Numbered from the stretch's first letter, positions 1 to 8,556 are shown. The stretch: DNA of 64,000 nt from Oscillospiraceae bacterium (GCA_902775565.1 CACYMP010000007.1:1-64000), one strand, 5' to 3'. Notes: generated by a model not told the origin, from the sequence alone. Program-made: numbers and translations.

Positions 1-549
1 GACAAAGAGATAATCGATCTGTATTTTGAACGGGATGAGAATGCGGTCAGAGAGACAATGACAAACTACAATGGCCGGCTGTTGAGGTTTGCAATGCGCT
101 TCCTTTCAGATGAAAGAGACGCGGAAGAGTGTGTTAATGATACATATGCCCGCGCCTGGAATACCATCCCGCCAAATCGTCCTGACAATCTGTTTGCCTA
201 TCTTGCCGCTCTTTGCCGTAATGCAGCTCTGGATGTAATAAAGAAAAACACGGCGCAGAAACGATCGGCTCAGCTCGTGGAACTGACTCAGGAAATGAAT
301 GAGTGTATTCCTGATAACAGCAACATTTCTGACGAACGCAGCGAAGAAATCGCAGAGTGCATTAACGGATTCCTTGTCACTCTCACCAAAGACAAGCGCG
401 CAGTCTTTCTGGGGAGGTATTGGTACAACGAGCCAATCGCGGAAATCGCAAAGAGAACGGGTTTCTCTCAGAGCAAAGTTAAAACAATGCTGCACCGTAT
501 GAGAGAGGAATTGAGAAAGCACATAATCAGAAAGGAAGGATCGCTATGA
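1..549 (+). CDS. ECF-type RNA polymerase sigma factor, 5' end outside the window
   Basis: The reading frame is open from the first base, so the gene starts upstream; an internal ATG at 58 is not the start. The visible 182 residues hold a sigma-70 region 2 (acidic DAEECVNDTYARAW stretch, then a DVIKK segment) and a region 4 helix-turn-helix near the C-terminus (EPIAEIAKRTGFSQSKVKTMLHR). This is the size and order of an extracytoplasmic-function sigma factor, which directs RNA polymerase to stress or envelope promoters. The stop overlaps the start of the next gene by four bases (ATGA), which suggests translational coupling with a membrane partner. Confident on family, not on the signal sensed. 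Confidence 0.9.
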   Translation, partial: DKEIIDLYFERDENAVRETMTNYNGRLLRFAMRFLSDERDAEECVNDTYARAWNTIPPNRPDNLFAYLAALCRNAALDVIKKNTAQKRSAQLVELTQEMNECIPDNSNISDERSEEIAECINGFLVTLTKDKRAVFLGRYWYNEPIAEIAKRTGFSQSKVKTMLHRMREELRKHIIRKEGSL

Positions 550-1523
550 ACGAACAGGATTTTATGAAAATAACCGGCAGGATCGACGAGCGGTTTGTAA
601 ATGAGTATCAGGATGTTCCGAAAAGACATGTTACAAGTTTAAGAAAAAGGGTAAGTATTGGAGTCATTGTTGCAGCTGCTATGGCATTGATCATACCTGC
701 AGGTGTTTTTGCTTATTCACTTATCACACACCGAGATAAAGTGAGTATTTACTACACTGAGGACGGCGTACAGAAACTGGAAGAGCGTCTTCTCGCGAAC
801 GGTTATACAGTCGAGAATGAAAACATCAGGTTGACTGTTGATGTTGAGATGTGTGACGGTAATTTTATACAGGGTGTTTATACACTGACTGCGTTGACTG
901 AAGAAGCCAAAGAACATATTAGTTTCAGAGCAAGGCAGACTAAACTCGTCTATGCTGATACCGGAGAATGGATATATCCTACCGGTGGCTACAATGAATC
1001 CGCTGACGGGAAAGCTGAAAGTGACGGTGAGATCTCAATATCTTTCTCGTGTCCGTTGGATAACGCATATATCGACAGCTCCCGTCCGAAAAGAGTAGTG
1101 TTCTTTGAATATGCTGAAACGGGCGAGACTGACGGTTATGGAGATAGAGTTGTTGAGGATTACACGTATTATAAAGGCATATACTTTGATCTGATCAACA
1201 AGATAAATGTACCGACCAAAACACTTCGTGCAGAGGATGGCTCTGAAATCACGCTTACTCCTTACGGTGTGAGCCGGATGGATAAAAACTGGGCACACCC
1301 TGAAGATGAAGACTTAACCGAGACAACTATAAAAAGCTTTGTTGTAATCTCATCTGACGGTGAAAGCATTGATGTTTTGTCACTCCCGATTACCGGCCGG
1401 GTATATGGTCAATCGTCAACCGGAAGGTTTGGAAGCGGAAATTTCTCGTATAGCTTCGGAACTGTTCTTAACATAGATAACATTAGCGGTGTCAAGATCA
1501 ACGGAGTGGCATTTATGAAATAA
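546..1523 (+). CDS. Single-pass membrane protein, probable anti-sigma partner (DUF4179-like)
   Basis: The protein has 325 residues: a basic cytosolic N-terminus of about 35 residues, one membrane helix at roughly 37-57 (VIVAAAMALIIPAGVFAY), and a large extracytoplasmic domain rich in beta-strand-like segments. Its start overlaps the sigma gene by four bases. ECF sigma genes in Bacillota are often followed by a membrane anti-sigma factor with this topology, so the role is inferred from position and topology. I see no zinc-binding HxxxCxxC anti-sigma motif in the short cytosolic part. A hairpin terminator follows about 90 bases downstream, so the pair ends its operon here. Confidence 0.7.
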   Translation: MNEQDFMKITGRIDERFVNEYQDVPKRHVTSLRKRVSIGVIVAAAMALIIPAGVFAYSLITHRDKVSIYYTEDGVQKLEERLLANGYTVENENIRLTVDVEMCDGNFIQGVYTLTALTEEAKEHISFRARQTKLVYADTGEWIYPTGGYNESADGKAESDGEISISFSCPLDNAYIDSSRPKRVVFFEYAETGETDGYGDRVVEDYTYYKGIYFDLINKINVPTKTLRAEDGSEITLTPYGVSRMDKNWAHPEDEDLTETTIKSFVVISSDGESIDVLSLPITGRVYGQSSTGRFGSGNFSYSFGTVLNIDNISGVKINGVAFMK

Positions 1524-1611
1524 CAATTTTTCACATCAAAACACACAAAAGCAAGGGAAATACAACACCGAAAAACCATTTATGGTGAATAATTGATAAT
1601 AAGGTATTTCG

Positions 1612-1634
1612 AAGCACCCTTCGGGGTGCTTTTT
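1612..1634 (+). terminator. Rho-independent terminator of the sigma/anti-sigma operon
   Basis: A perfect 8-bp stem (AAGCACCC/GGGTGCTT) closes a TTCG tetraloop and is followed by a run of T. The rest of the 240-base gap up to the next gene contains no ORF I can support. Confidence 0.9.
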
Positions 1635-1764
1635 ATATGCCTGAAGCATGGCAAATATCACCCCTTAAAACTAATACGGATGCATTTAGTGAATTTAAGA
1701 CCAGATAGTTCACTGTTCTTGATGATTACTACAAGAATGTTCAGTGAGGAATTCAGGTAAATAC

Positions 1765-2628
1765 TTATCCGGCTCTTGATAACGTTTTCGAGAACGCATT
1801 CAGATCACAGCAGACAAATCCTTCACTCACCTGCTCTTTACAGACCAGCTCGTATTTGGTCTTCTCATTCTCTTTTATTACCTCGACTATAGCGGAATAG
1901 TAAGTCTTGTTTTCCGATTCGTCTTCATATCTGATGCAGAACCAGATATATGTCCTGCCTTCGTAGTTTTCGATCTCCAGCGAGCTTTCAGCCCAGTGAT
2001 CTTTGTACTCTTTAAGCATCAGTTCAGGTATGCCGTATCCGATCCTTCCGGTCATCCAGCTGCCGCACCTTATTCCTTCGCCCGGCGCATATTCAGGAGC
2101 TATGAAAACGCTCCCATACGGATACGAAGCGGCATTGTACAGCTTCCCTTTACTGTCCTTATATATTATGCTGACTCTGTCGGAGCCAAGGATAAACGGA
2201 AGCTTCATTGATTTGTCGTATGAAGTCATAGTCTTAATCATTTCATCGTAGTCAACGAAAAGCGGAGCGCTTCTTGCCATTAGCTTACTATCAACGTTTT
2301 TCCTGATCGTTGACTCATAGATGAAGCGGTCGGTTATTACATCCTGAAGTTTTATCTCATTGCCGTTTGCGTCAAGATTGATATAGCCGTCATCAGTTGT
2401 CATGCTCAGCACACGGCTGTCGATCCTGTTAATAGTAAGACGTTCCGATCTTGCAAAAAACTTGCCGTTTATACGTATCTCTTTGTTCTCGTATGTCACG
2501 ACAGGAATATCGCCTTCGACGGATTTCCCCTTGCACGCGGAAAGCGGAAAAAGAATGCATGCAATTAGTATGACGGCAAGTATCCTGCTCATGGTCTTTG
2601 CAGTTATGTAAAGCTTTTTCCGGTTCAT
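1765..2628 (-). CDS. Putative lipoprotein of unknown function
   Basis: The protein has 287 residues with a basic N-terminus, a hydrophobic stretch and a lipobox (LSAC, Cys about residue 32), so it should be a membrane-anchored lipoprotein outside the cell. A GGAGAG ribosome binding site precedes the ATG. I do not recognise the mature domain; it is polar, with YxxK/E-rich segments and no catalytic motif I can name. It has its own promoter with two dyad repeats, so its expression is probably controlled by a dimeric repressor encoded elsewhere. Confidence 0.75.
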   Translation of the reverse strand: MNRKKLYITAKTMSRILAVILIACILFPLSACKGKSVEGDIPVVTYENKEIRINGKFFARSERLTINRIDSRVLSMTTDDGYINLDANGNEIKLQDVITDRFIYESTIRKNVDSKLMARSAPLFVDYDEMIKTMTSYDKSMKLPFILGSDRVSIIYKDSKGKLYNAASYPYGSVFIAPEYAPGEGIRCGSWMTGRIGYGIPELMLKEYKDHWAESSLEIENYEGRTYIWFCIRYEDESENKTYYSAIVEVIKENEKTKYELVCKEQVSEGFVCCDLNAFSKTLSRAG

Positions 2629-2640
2629 GACTTCTCTCCA

Positions 2641-2686
2641 GACTATTCTTATAGTCCATACTATCGCGATAGTCTGTTTGTGTCAA
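2641..2686 (-). promoter_or_regulatory. Promoter with two tandem dyads (GACTAT-N4-ATAGT[C/A])
   Basis: Read on the minus strand, TTGACA (2681-2686) and TAGTAT (2658-2663) are 17 bp apart and point at the lipoprotein gene. One dyad (ACTATCGCGATAGT, 2660-2673) covers the -10 and the spacer. A second (GACTAT-TCTT-ATAGTC, 2641-2656) lies just downstream of the -10. Their centres are 18 bp apart. This layout is typical of repression by a dimeric protein; the regulator is not identifiable here. Confidence 0.75.
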
Positions 2687-2695
2687 TAGAACCAT

Positions 2696-3286
2696 TCAAA
2701 TGTTCTCGAACACGGCTACGTCGCAGCTCATCCTTCCTTCACACACGTGATATCTGACGTTTTCTATCCCCATCTCCTTGAAAAATTCCTTATATGTTTC
2801 CTCGTCAAAGTGCCTTTTAAAATTGGCTCCGGCCTTGTTGAAAAGCATTGCAGCTTTGCTTTCCCCGAAATGGATATATGTCGGGATTATGATCAGCCCG
2901 CCCGGCTTCACTACTCTTTTGAGTTCGTCTATTGCCTTTTGGGGGTCATCGAGAAGATGTATTACGTTCGCAGCGACAACCTTATCAAAGGTGTTGTCAG
3001 CAAACCTCAGACCCGTTATGTCAGCGTTTTCGACCGTAACGTTCTCCAGATCCCTGCACTTCTTTTTTGTCTTTTTGAGCATTCCGTCCGAGAAATCCGT
3101 CGCCACAAGTTCTTTTACACGCGGCGCGATCTTTACACTGAACATGCCTGTTCCGCATGCACATTCGAGAACCAGGTCATCCTCTTCCATTAGTGAAGCA
3201 ACATAATCTGTTGTCCTTCTGTTTGCCTTCCCGTTGTAAACATTTTCTACGAGGTCATAGACCCCTGCTATCCTGCTCCAAAACAT
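2696..3286 (-). CDS. Class I SAM-dependent methyltransferase (UbiE/Methyltransf_11-like)
   Basis: The protein has 196 residues with the Rossmann-fold methyltransferase order: glycine-rich motif I for SAM binding (LECACGTGMF), then a DFSDGML acidic loop, an NADITGLRFADNTFD segment and the VKPGGLII post-motif. The substrate is not evident. I place the start at the internal ATG (3286) because GGGGTG lies five bases upstream and family members usually begin near FWSRIAGVYD; the longer reading would put its start codon inside a dyad operator. The gene has its own promoter with two inverted repeats resembling ArsR/SmtB-family operators. Methyltransferases of this kind are often paired with ArsR regulators, but none is encoded nearby. 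Confidence 0.85.
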   Translation of the reverse strand: MFWSRIAGVYDLVENVYNGKANRRTTDYVASLMEEDDLVLECACGTGMFSVKIAPRVKELVATDFSDGMLKKTKKKCRDLENVTVENADITGLRFADNTFDKVVAANVIHLLDDPQKAIDELKRVVKPGGLIIIPTYIHFGESKAAMLFNKAGANFKRHFDEETYKEFFKEMGIENVRYHVCEGRMSCDVAVFENI

Positions 3287-3301
3287 ATGCGCACCCCGCT
3301 T

Positions 3302-3363
3302 ATATGAATAGTTATTCATATGAACATTTGCTCATATGTTATCAGAGAATCTGAGAATGTCAA
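3302..3363 (-). promoter_or_regulatory. Promoter with ArsR/SmtB-like inverted repeats
   Basis: On the minus strand TTGACA (3358-3363) and TAACAT (3336-3341) are 16 bp apart. A dyad CATATGA-N8-TCATATG (3317-3338) touches the -10. A second, perfect 9-2-9 dyad (ATATGAATA-GT-TATTCATAT, 3302-3321) follows in the leader. The TGAA...TTCA core matches the kind of operator bound by SmtB/ArsR-family sensors. The promoter is seen; the regulator type is inferred. Confidence 0.75.
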
Positions 3364-3387
3364 CAGGTTAAAGTCTGCTTTAATGGA

Positions 3388-4566
3388 TCACTTCACGTAA
3401 CTGTAATCACCGATAAGCTTGAGAAGTCCTGCAAGTGAATCAACTTTTACGTCCTTGTCGTTCTCTAACTGGAAAGAGCAGAAGTAACGTATGCCGTCAA
3501 TCGAGAAAACGAAATCTTTTGATCTCGAGCTTGGATCTTCACGCATCTTAACACCGTCAGACTCAATCCAGTCTGTGTCATTCTTACCTTTCACAAGATA
3601 GCTGTCGTCCGCATCGGGCACGATCTGGATATTATATATCGGAGCATCATCTTTGGTGCTGAGTCTGATGTATTTACCGGATATGCCGCTGATATTGTTA
3701 AAGCCCGTGATACGCTTTCCGCCAAGGATCGGCGTGTTCACGATCTTATCGTAGATATACGGTTCGCTGCGGTCGTCTTTACTCAGGTGCTCGAAAAGGA
3801 TCTTTGAATAGCGCACGAATCCTTCCCTGTCCTTATCCGTCAATTCGCGGTCGGAAGACTGCACCTTGAAAACGGTATAAAACAATCTGCCGTCTATGAG
3901 CTTTGCGTAGTATAGTGCTTCTTCATAATGAGGGAGTACTTTGACAGTAGCAAAAACATGATCATCTGTCTGCTCAACGACTGTAATCTTAGGTGCGTCC
4001 GGATCTTCCGGCGAATAATGTCCCATGTTTCCGACATAGATCCAGCCAAGTTTCTCAATGAATTCATCGAAGGAACTGCAGTCTGATTCTTTAAGGTTTG
4101 CGTAATTGACAAAGCTGTCTGTCACTTTTCCGTCTGCCCCTAGGAAATACGCGCTGTTTTCGTTCCAGAAAAGCTTATCGCCATAGTCCACGCAATAGAA
4201 TTCGTGACTTATCCTGAGCTCATCGCATCTGGTATAGATCAAAGTCGAATGTCCGACAACGAAGGCATATTTCTCCTGAGCTTCTTCAAGCGTATATCTG
4301 TCCTTCAGCGCACGGGAAGGACTCCAGTATATGATGCTCTCAGGGACCTCGGGTTCTTCGGAACTGACGCGTGTTCCTGTAGGGACGACCAAATCATACG
4401 AATCAGTATTGAAAGTCTGAACAGGTTCTTTCTGCTTTTCTGTCTGACTCTGAACGGGTTCTGTCTGCGCAGCTGTCTCAACAGTGCTTTTCCCGCATCC
4501 GTTCACGCCGATGAGGACCGACAATGTCAGACCAAGTGCCACCAGAAATCTGATCTTCTTTTTCAT
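3388..4566 (-). CDS. Putative lipoprotein of unknown function
   Basis: The protein has 392 residues. The chosen start (MKKKIRFLVALG) gives a normal signal peptide ending in a lipobox (VNGC); the longer ORF would bury it. After the Cys comes a low-complexity TEPVQSQTEKQKEPVQ spacer, then a globular region of unknown family with several Tyr- and Asp-rich beta-like segments. It is one of several lipoproteins in this 5-kb stretch, all different in sequence. No enzyme motif is visible. Confidence 0.75.
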   Translation of the reverse strand: MKKKIRFLVALGLTLSVLIGVNGCGKSTVETAAQTEPVQSQTEKQKEPVQTFNTDSYDLVVPTGTRVSSEEPEVPESIIYWSPSRALKDRYTLEEAQEKYAFVVGHSTLIYTRCDELRISHEFYCVDYGDKLFWNENSAYFLGADGKVTDSFVNYANLKESDCSSFDEFIEKLGWIYVGNMGHYSPEDPDAPKITVVEQTDDHVFATVKVLPHYEEALYYAKLIDGRLFYTVFKVQSSDRELTDKDREGFVRYSKILFEHLSKDDRSEPYIYDKIVNTPILGGKRITGFNNISGISGKYIRLSTKDDAPIYNIQIVPDADDSYLVKGKNDTDWIESDGVKMREDPSSRSKDFVFSIDGIRYFCSFQLENDKDVKVDSLAGLLKLIGDYSYVK

Positions 4567-4627
4567 ATAGATTACCCGTTTCTCAAACATGCAAAAAATT
4601 ATGACAACATTATACCATCTCATAAGA

Positions 4628-4657
4628 AAGCCCGATGCTTATTTAAGCACCGGGCTT
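4628..4657 (-). terminator. Terminator downstream of the KPT-repeat lipoprotein gene
   Basis: A 13-bp stem with one mismatch (AAGCCCGGTGCTT/AAGCATCGGGCTT on the minus strand) has a short AT loop and ends in TTTCTT. Confidence 0.8.
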
Positions 4658-4681
4658 ATATTCATTTGTTTGTTGTCAGGC

Positions 4682-5479
4682 TCAGCCTCTGTGATCGTGT
4701 GCCTTTGCCGAGATGAATGTCATGTCGTCAGCTGCATGCTCCTGATAGTCGTTCCATGTGATCATGCCGTTGCTGATAACAATTTTGCCCTGGCCTTTGT
4801 CATAAGCAACATTCTTCGAGAGGACACTTCCGTTCTCATCATACTGGAAGTTGGTCTTGGTGCAGTTGGTATAGATCAATGTTCCGTTTGAAGTGTTGAA
4901 CTTACCGCCCATCTTCCATACTGAAGTCTTTTTGCTGTCTTCAGAATCGTGGATCGTGACTGTGACCTTTACATTGTTAAGATTGGTTGCGTCTACAGTA
5001 GCCTGGGACCATGCGCCGTTGTAGATACCTGTAATCGAATTATCCTGCGTATTTGTATTGCTTACTGTCTTCAAAGTGTTGGTGTTTACGTTAGTAGTTG
5101 TCTTCTTAGCTGCCGGCTTGTTTGTGGGCTTCTTGGTAGGCTTCTTAGTCGGCTTCTTTGTAGGTTTAGCAGTGGGTTTCTTGGTAGGTTTTGCGGTAGG
5201 CTTATTGGTAGGCTTAGCCGTGGGCTTTGCTGTGGGCTTTGCCGTTGTAGTTGTTGCCTCGGTCTCTGTTTCTTTTGCAGTCGTCTGTGTAGGAGCTTCC
5301 TGGAAAACCGTTACGACCTTCTGAACGGTTGGCTGTGTGGCACGTGTTGCCACTGTCTGTGATGATATTACGACCGGTACCGATGTTGCGGGCATTCTCT
5401 TCTGAGCAGCGCATCCTGCCGCGAAGATCGTTGCGAATGCAGCGCCTGTTGCTATAAGTACCAGATATTTCTTGTTCAT
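4682..5479 (-). CDS. Lipoprotein with a (KPTx)n linker
   Basis: The protein has 265 residues. It starts at MNKKYLVL, preceded by GGGAGG; the longer ORF adds 27 residues with no ribosome binding site. A lipobox (FAAGC) anchors it to the membrane. Residues of about 40-90 are Thr-rich, followed by about twelve KPTA/KPTK/KPTN units (encoded near 5105-5240) that form an extended basic linker, suited to crossing the cell wall. The C-terminal 110 residues (from about SITGIYNGAW) form a small globular domain that looks like a beta-sheet fold of unknown function. Terminators lie on both sides, so it is probably transcribed alone. Confidence 0.8.
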   Translation of the reverse strand: MNKKYLVLIATGAAFATIFAAGCAAQKRMPATSVPVVISSQTVATRATQPTVQKVVTVFQEAPTQTTAKETETEATTTTAKPTAKPTAKPTNKPTAKPTKKPTAKPTKKPTKKPTKKPTNKPAAKKTTTNVNTNTLKTVSNTNTQDNSITGIYNGAWSQATVDATNLNNVKVTVTIHDSEDSKKTSVWKMGGKFNTSNGTLIYTNCTKTNFQYDENGSVLSKNVAYDKGQGKIVISNGMITWNDYQEHAADDMTFISAKAHDHRG

Positions 5480-5567
5480 TTGTTTTTTCCTCCCGGATGT
5501 CTGTTGTGTTTTATTGACGGCTTGATTAAAGCACCCGGTTGTATCCATAACAATGAACAATTAAAAC

Positions 5568-5595
5568 GGCTGCCGTTGATAAAGCAACAGCAGCC
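5568..5595 (-). terminator. Terminator of the GrpB-family gene
   Basis: An 11-bp stem with one mismatch (GGCTGCTGTTG/CAACGGCAGCC on the minus strand) is followed by GTTTTAATT, 60 bases after the stop of the GrpB-family gene. Confidence 0.8.
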
Positions 5596-5654
5596 TTCAA
5601 ATGTGTTGATTAAGTGCGAAAATGTCACGCAAAAAACATGAAAACTTTCTCCCG

Positions 5655-6161
5655 TCACAGGCCGATCTCTTTATAGATCTTTTCAATAAAAGGGGATTTA
5701 TGTTCTATATATTTATCGATATCCAAAGGATAAAGTCGTGCCCCCTCTTCTTTCACTCTGCTGTATTCGGCTACAGCCTCGAGATGGCTTCTGAGATAAT
5801 CGCGGAATGCAATATGTCTTCGAAGTTCTTCAGAATCCTGCGCGCACACATAAAGATGATGTTTTCTTAAATGTTCTTTTCCTTCGTACTTAAATGCTTC
5901 GCGGCCCGGAATACCAAGATTGCCTTCATGGTTATAACCCGTCTTTTGTAGTGCAATTACTACTTTAGGAAGTACAGATCTGTCGCGGATAACAACATCG
6001 ATGTCGATCACGGGCTTTGCCGAAAGCCCTTCGACTGACGTGCTCCCGACGTGTTCGATCCTCATGGCAAGATCTCCGAGAGCAATATCAAGCTCGCTCC
6101 TGATCGCTTCGAAATCGCTTTTCCACTCTTTGTTATAAGGCTGTACAATTACCATTTTCAT
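5655..6161 (-). CDS. GrpB family protein (UPF0157, nucleotidyltransferase-like fold)
   Basis: The protein has 168 residues and shows the family signature HVGSTSVEGLSAKPVIDIDVV near residues 37-57, in which GS and the paired Asp resemble a nucleotidyltransferase active site. The N-terminal YNKEWKSDFEAIRSEL and the central HLYVC segment are also typical. The biochemical role of GrpB proteins is unsettled. It is transcribed alone: a TATAAT lies upstream (complement of 6185-6190 region), GAGGT precedes the ATG, and a terminator follows. Confidence 0.9.
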   Translation of the reverse strand: MKMVIVQPYNKEWKSDFEAIRSELDIALGDLAMRIEHVGSTSVEGLSAKPVIDIDVVIRDRSVLPKVVIALQKTGYNHEGNLGIPGREAFKYEGKEHLRKHHLYVCAQDSEELRRHIAFRDYLRSHLEAVAEYSRVKEEGARLYPLDIDKYIEHKSPFIEKIYKEIGL

Positions 6162-6259
6162 TACTCAGATTACCTCTTTTTTCATTATAACATTCGCTCC
6201 TGCAGTGATATAATCCTGACTATCAAAAGCATGTTATGCATGGATAAGGGAGAAGAAAA

Positions 6260-6919
6260 TTGAATACCTCATCAATCAAAAAGACAGTTGCGGTCATAAT
6301 GATATTCGTACTGACTGTTTTGTCAGGCTGCAGCTATGACGTACCCGAAGGATATAAGAAGCAGCTTCACTCATACGAGGAAGCGGTTGAATACGCAAAG
6401 AAGATCGACCCTGATGCCGCCGTCTCTCCGGAATGTGAAGAGACGGAGCTTCAGACCGTCAAATTCCGTATCTGGCCTGCAGTTATAAACGGACGCGAAT
6501 GCAGCGTATGCAGCATGGGAGCCAACGTCTTTAACACCGGCATATTCGCAGGCGAATTCCCCGTCAGATACTACAGGCTTGACACCGACTACGATTACTA
6601 CATCATCAGAGAAACGCTCAAGTCCCACCCTGATCTCGAACCAAAGGATGATGATGAAGTCACGCTTTGGAGACGTTTTGAACAGAACAACCTGATAACG
6701 GTCAAGATCAACTTGGATCAGATTACTTCAGAATCGTTCGATGCCCTGTGGAAGGAATACCTTCAGGTGAATAAAGAGATAGAAGAATATCCCGTTCACA
6801 AGCGCTTCGGATTATATGTATACCTGCCCGGCAACTATTTCAAGTTCGAAAAAGGCACTGATGAGGAATACGATCAGATGCGTGAGAAAATGGTCAAGGC
6901 AGGATTTCTGGAAGATTAA
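6260..6919 (+). CDS. Small putative lipoprotein, TTG start
   Basis: The protein has 219 residues. A TTG at 6260 is the only in-frame start that gives a full signal peptide (MNTSSIKKTVAVIMIF...LSGC lipobox); GGGAGAA lies five bases upstream and an in-frame stop lies just before. A TATAAT sits at 6209-6214. The mature part has a repeated-looking SYEEAVEYAKKIDPDA segment and is acidic. I do not recognise the family. Its end overlaps the convergent histidine kinase gene by four bases. Confidence 0.75.
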   Translation: MNTSSIKKTVAVIMIFVLTVLSGCSYDVPEGYKKQLHSYEEAVEYAKKIDPDAAVSPECEETELQTVKFRIWPAVINGRECSVCSMGANVFNTGIFAGEFPVRYYRLDTDYDYYIIRETLKSHPDLEPKDDDEVTLWRRFEQNNLITVKINLDQITSESFDALWKEYLQVNKEIEEYPVHKRFGLYVYLPGNYFKFEKGTDEEYDQMREKMVKAGFLED

Positions 6920-8556
6920 GGCTTAAACTTTATCTTAGCGATGAATTCACCTGAAGCAGATGACAGTTCAAGTTTATAACCCAGCATTGCAAGATTGTTA
7001 TCCGCGATAGCCAGACCTACCCCTGAGCCTTTATTGCCTCTGTGATCATCGCCTTTGACAAACGGTTTCTTCAGCGATTCCGCATCATCGTAGGTTCTGT
7101 CACTCTTATTGATGACCGTCAATATATCCTTTGCGATCGCTATGTCAACGGTACTTCCCTTCTTGCCGTATCTGTCGCAGTTCGACAGAAGGTTCATTAT
7201 AACCTGTGAAAAGACCTTTCTGTCTGTATCAATGGTAATGTCTTCACCTTTGATTTCAGTCTTAAGTTCAGGAAACTCCTTCATGCATTCTGCGACGACT
7301 TCCTTTACACTTACTTTCTCTTTGGAGAGTTCCACTTTCCCCGATTCGCTTTTCGAGAGCAGCAGGATATCACCTATCATGTGATCCATCGTTACGACTT
7401 TATCGTTGATGTTATTCTTGTACTCGAGAACTTTCGCGGGATCTTTGGAATCCTGCTCGAGGTTTTCAAGATAGAACATTATCGTTGAAAGCGGAGTCTT
7501 TAAGTCATGAGCCATTGCTTCCGTTGTCTTGACCCTGTAATCGAAGATCTCCCAGACGGTCCTGTCTCTCTGGTATTTGACTACCGAAAGGACCAGTGCG
7601 GCCATTGCAGCTGCTGCCAGATCAGTGATGAATATCAGTGCGCTGGAAAGAGGAGCGATCACAAAGACGCTGTCTTTTCTGTAATCACTGAATCCGACAT
7701 GCCACGATTTATCGATCTCGTAGCCGCCATCCTCAATGATCCAATAAGTTTTGTCGTCATAGGAGATCTGGCCTCCGCCGACTACCGGTACCGTATGATC
7801 ATAAATGTCCTTTCCGGAAAGGCCTGGCGCGACCCTGTAAGCAGTCACAAGTTGCCTTTCGTCCTCTTGATCGTATTCTACAAGTTCATAACCTTTCGTA
7901 TCTGCAGGCGTGCAATCAACCAGATATTCTTTTTCTATTTCATTTTTAACAACGACAATCTTTATGACACCGGGAATAAAAGTGTGTTCTTTACGGTTTA
8001 CATAAACACTTTTGATACTGTAGAAATTGACATCGTGATCAGGAAAGAGCATCTCATATAACGGATCTCTTTCATAACGGTACCAATGATCAGTGATCTG
8101 CCTTTCATCTTTCATCCCGTTATTCTTCAGGCATTCTTCTATCGGCTTCAGATAAGATATGTCTTCTATAAAGAAATATTCCAGAACGTCTTTCTTGTCA
8201 TCACGTGTTTTCCAGAAAAAAGCCGTATCTTTATCCGTGGCAAGTTTAAGACCGCCGACCTCAACTTCCGCGTAGTTATAGCCAACTATCTGGTAAAAGG
8301 TAAGTCTGCAAATGAGATCATTCAACGTATACTTGTATTCATCACTGCCGGGTTCAGCTTTAGAAAGTGCCTCTGCAGATTCTCTGATCTTATCGCGGTA
8401 TGAGCTTGTGGATTCATATACTTCACTTTTAAGCACATGATCGTATAATTCGCTCAACGCGTTTCCAGCTGCAACAGAAAAGATAACAGCAAATATAAGA
8501 AATCTGACTATAAATATCTTCCTGAATTCGGGCTTTGTTATAGCTTTTTTACGCAT
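6916..8556 (-). CDS. Sensor histidine kinase
   Basis: The protein has 546 residues with two membrane helices (about 13-33 and 305-328) around a 270-residue extracytoplasmic sensor region of unknown fold. The HisKA box is MAHDLKTPLS with the phospho-accepting His near residue 350. The ATPase domain shows the N box (NLLSNCDRYG) and a G box (GSGVGLAIADN). It lies 22 bases after the response regulator gene in one operon and should phosphorylate that regulator. The large, unrecognised sensor domain suggests an extracellular ligand or envelope signal. Confidence 0.93.
   Translation of the reverse strand: MRKKAITKPEFRKIFIVRFLIFAVIFSVAAGNALSELYDHVLKSEVYESTSSYRDKIRESAEALSKAEPGSDEYKYTLNDLICRLTFYQIVGYNYAEVEVGGLKLATDKDTAFFWKTRDDKKDVLEYFFIEDISYLKPIEECLKNNGMKDERQITDHWYRYERDPLYEMLFPDHDVNFYSIKSVYVNRKEHTFIPGVIKIVVVKNEIEKEYLVDCTPADTKGYELVEYDQEDERQLVTAYRVAPGLSGKDIYDHTVPVVGGGQISYDDKTYWIIEDGGYEIDKSWHVGFSDYRKDSVFVIAPLSSALIFITDLAAAAMAALVLSVVKYQRDRTVWEIFDYRVKTTEAMAHDLKTPLSTIMFYLENLEQDSKDPAKVLEYKNNINDKVVTMDHMIGDILLLSKSESGKVELSKEKVSVKEVVAECMKEFPELKTEIKGEDITIDTDRKVFSQVIMNLLSNCDRYGKKGSTVDIAIAKDILTVINKSDRTYDDAESLKKPFVKGDDHRGNKGSGVGLAIADNNLAMLGYKLELSSASGEFIAKIKFKP

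Noticed and set aside
1670..1764. A coding-like stretch (FTVLDDYYKNVQ between stops) after the first terminator
   Set aside because: It is too short and stop-interrupted to assign to a family; it could be a gene relic or chance.
5105..5240. Regular short DNA repeats that could be taken for a CRISPR or minisatellite array
   Set aside because: They are in-frame KPTx codons within a lipoprotein gene, with no spacers and no cas genes.
5058..5324. A Val/Gly-rich plus-strand ORF opposite the KPT repeats (a similar one at 36247-36642)
   Set aside because: Both arise from reading Thr/Pro/Lys repeats backwards; the pseudo-membrane pattern is an artefact.
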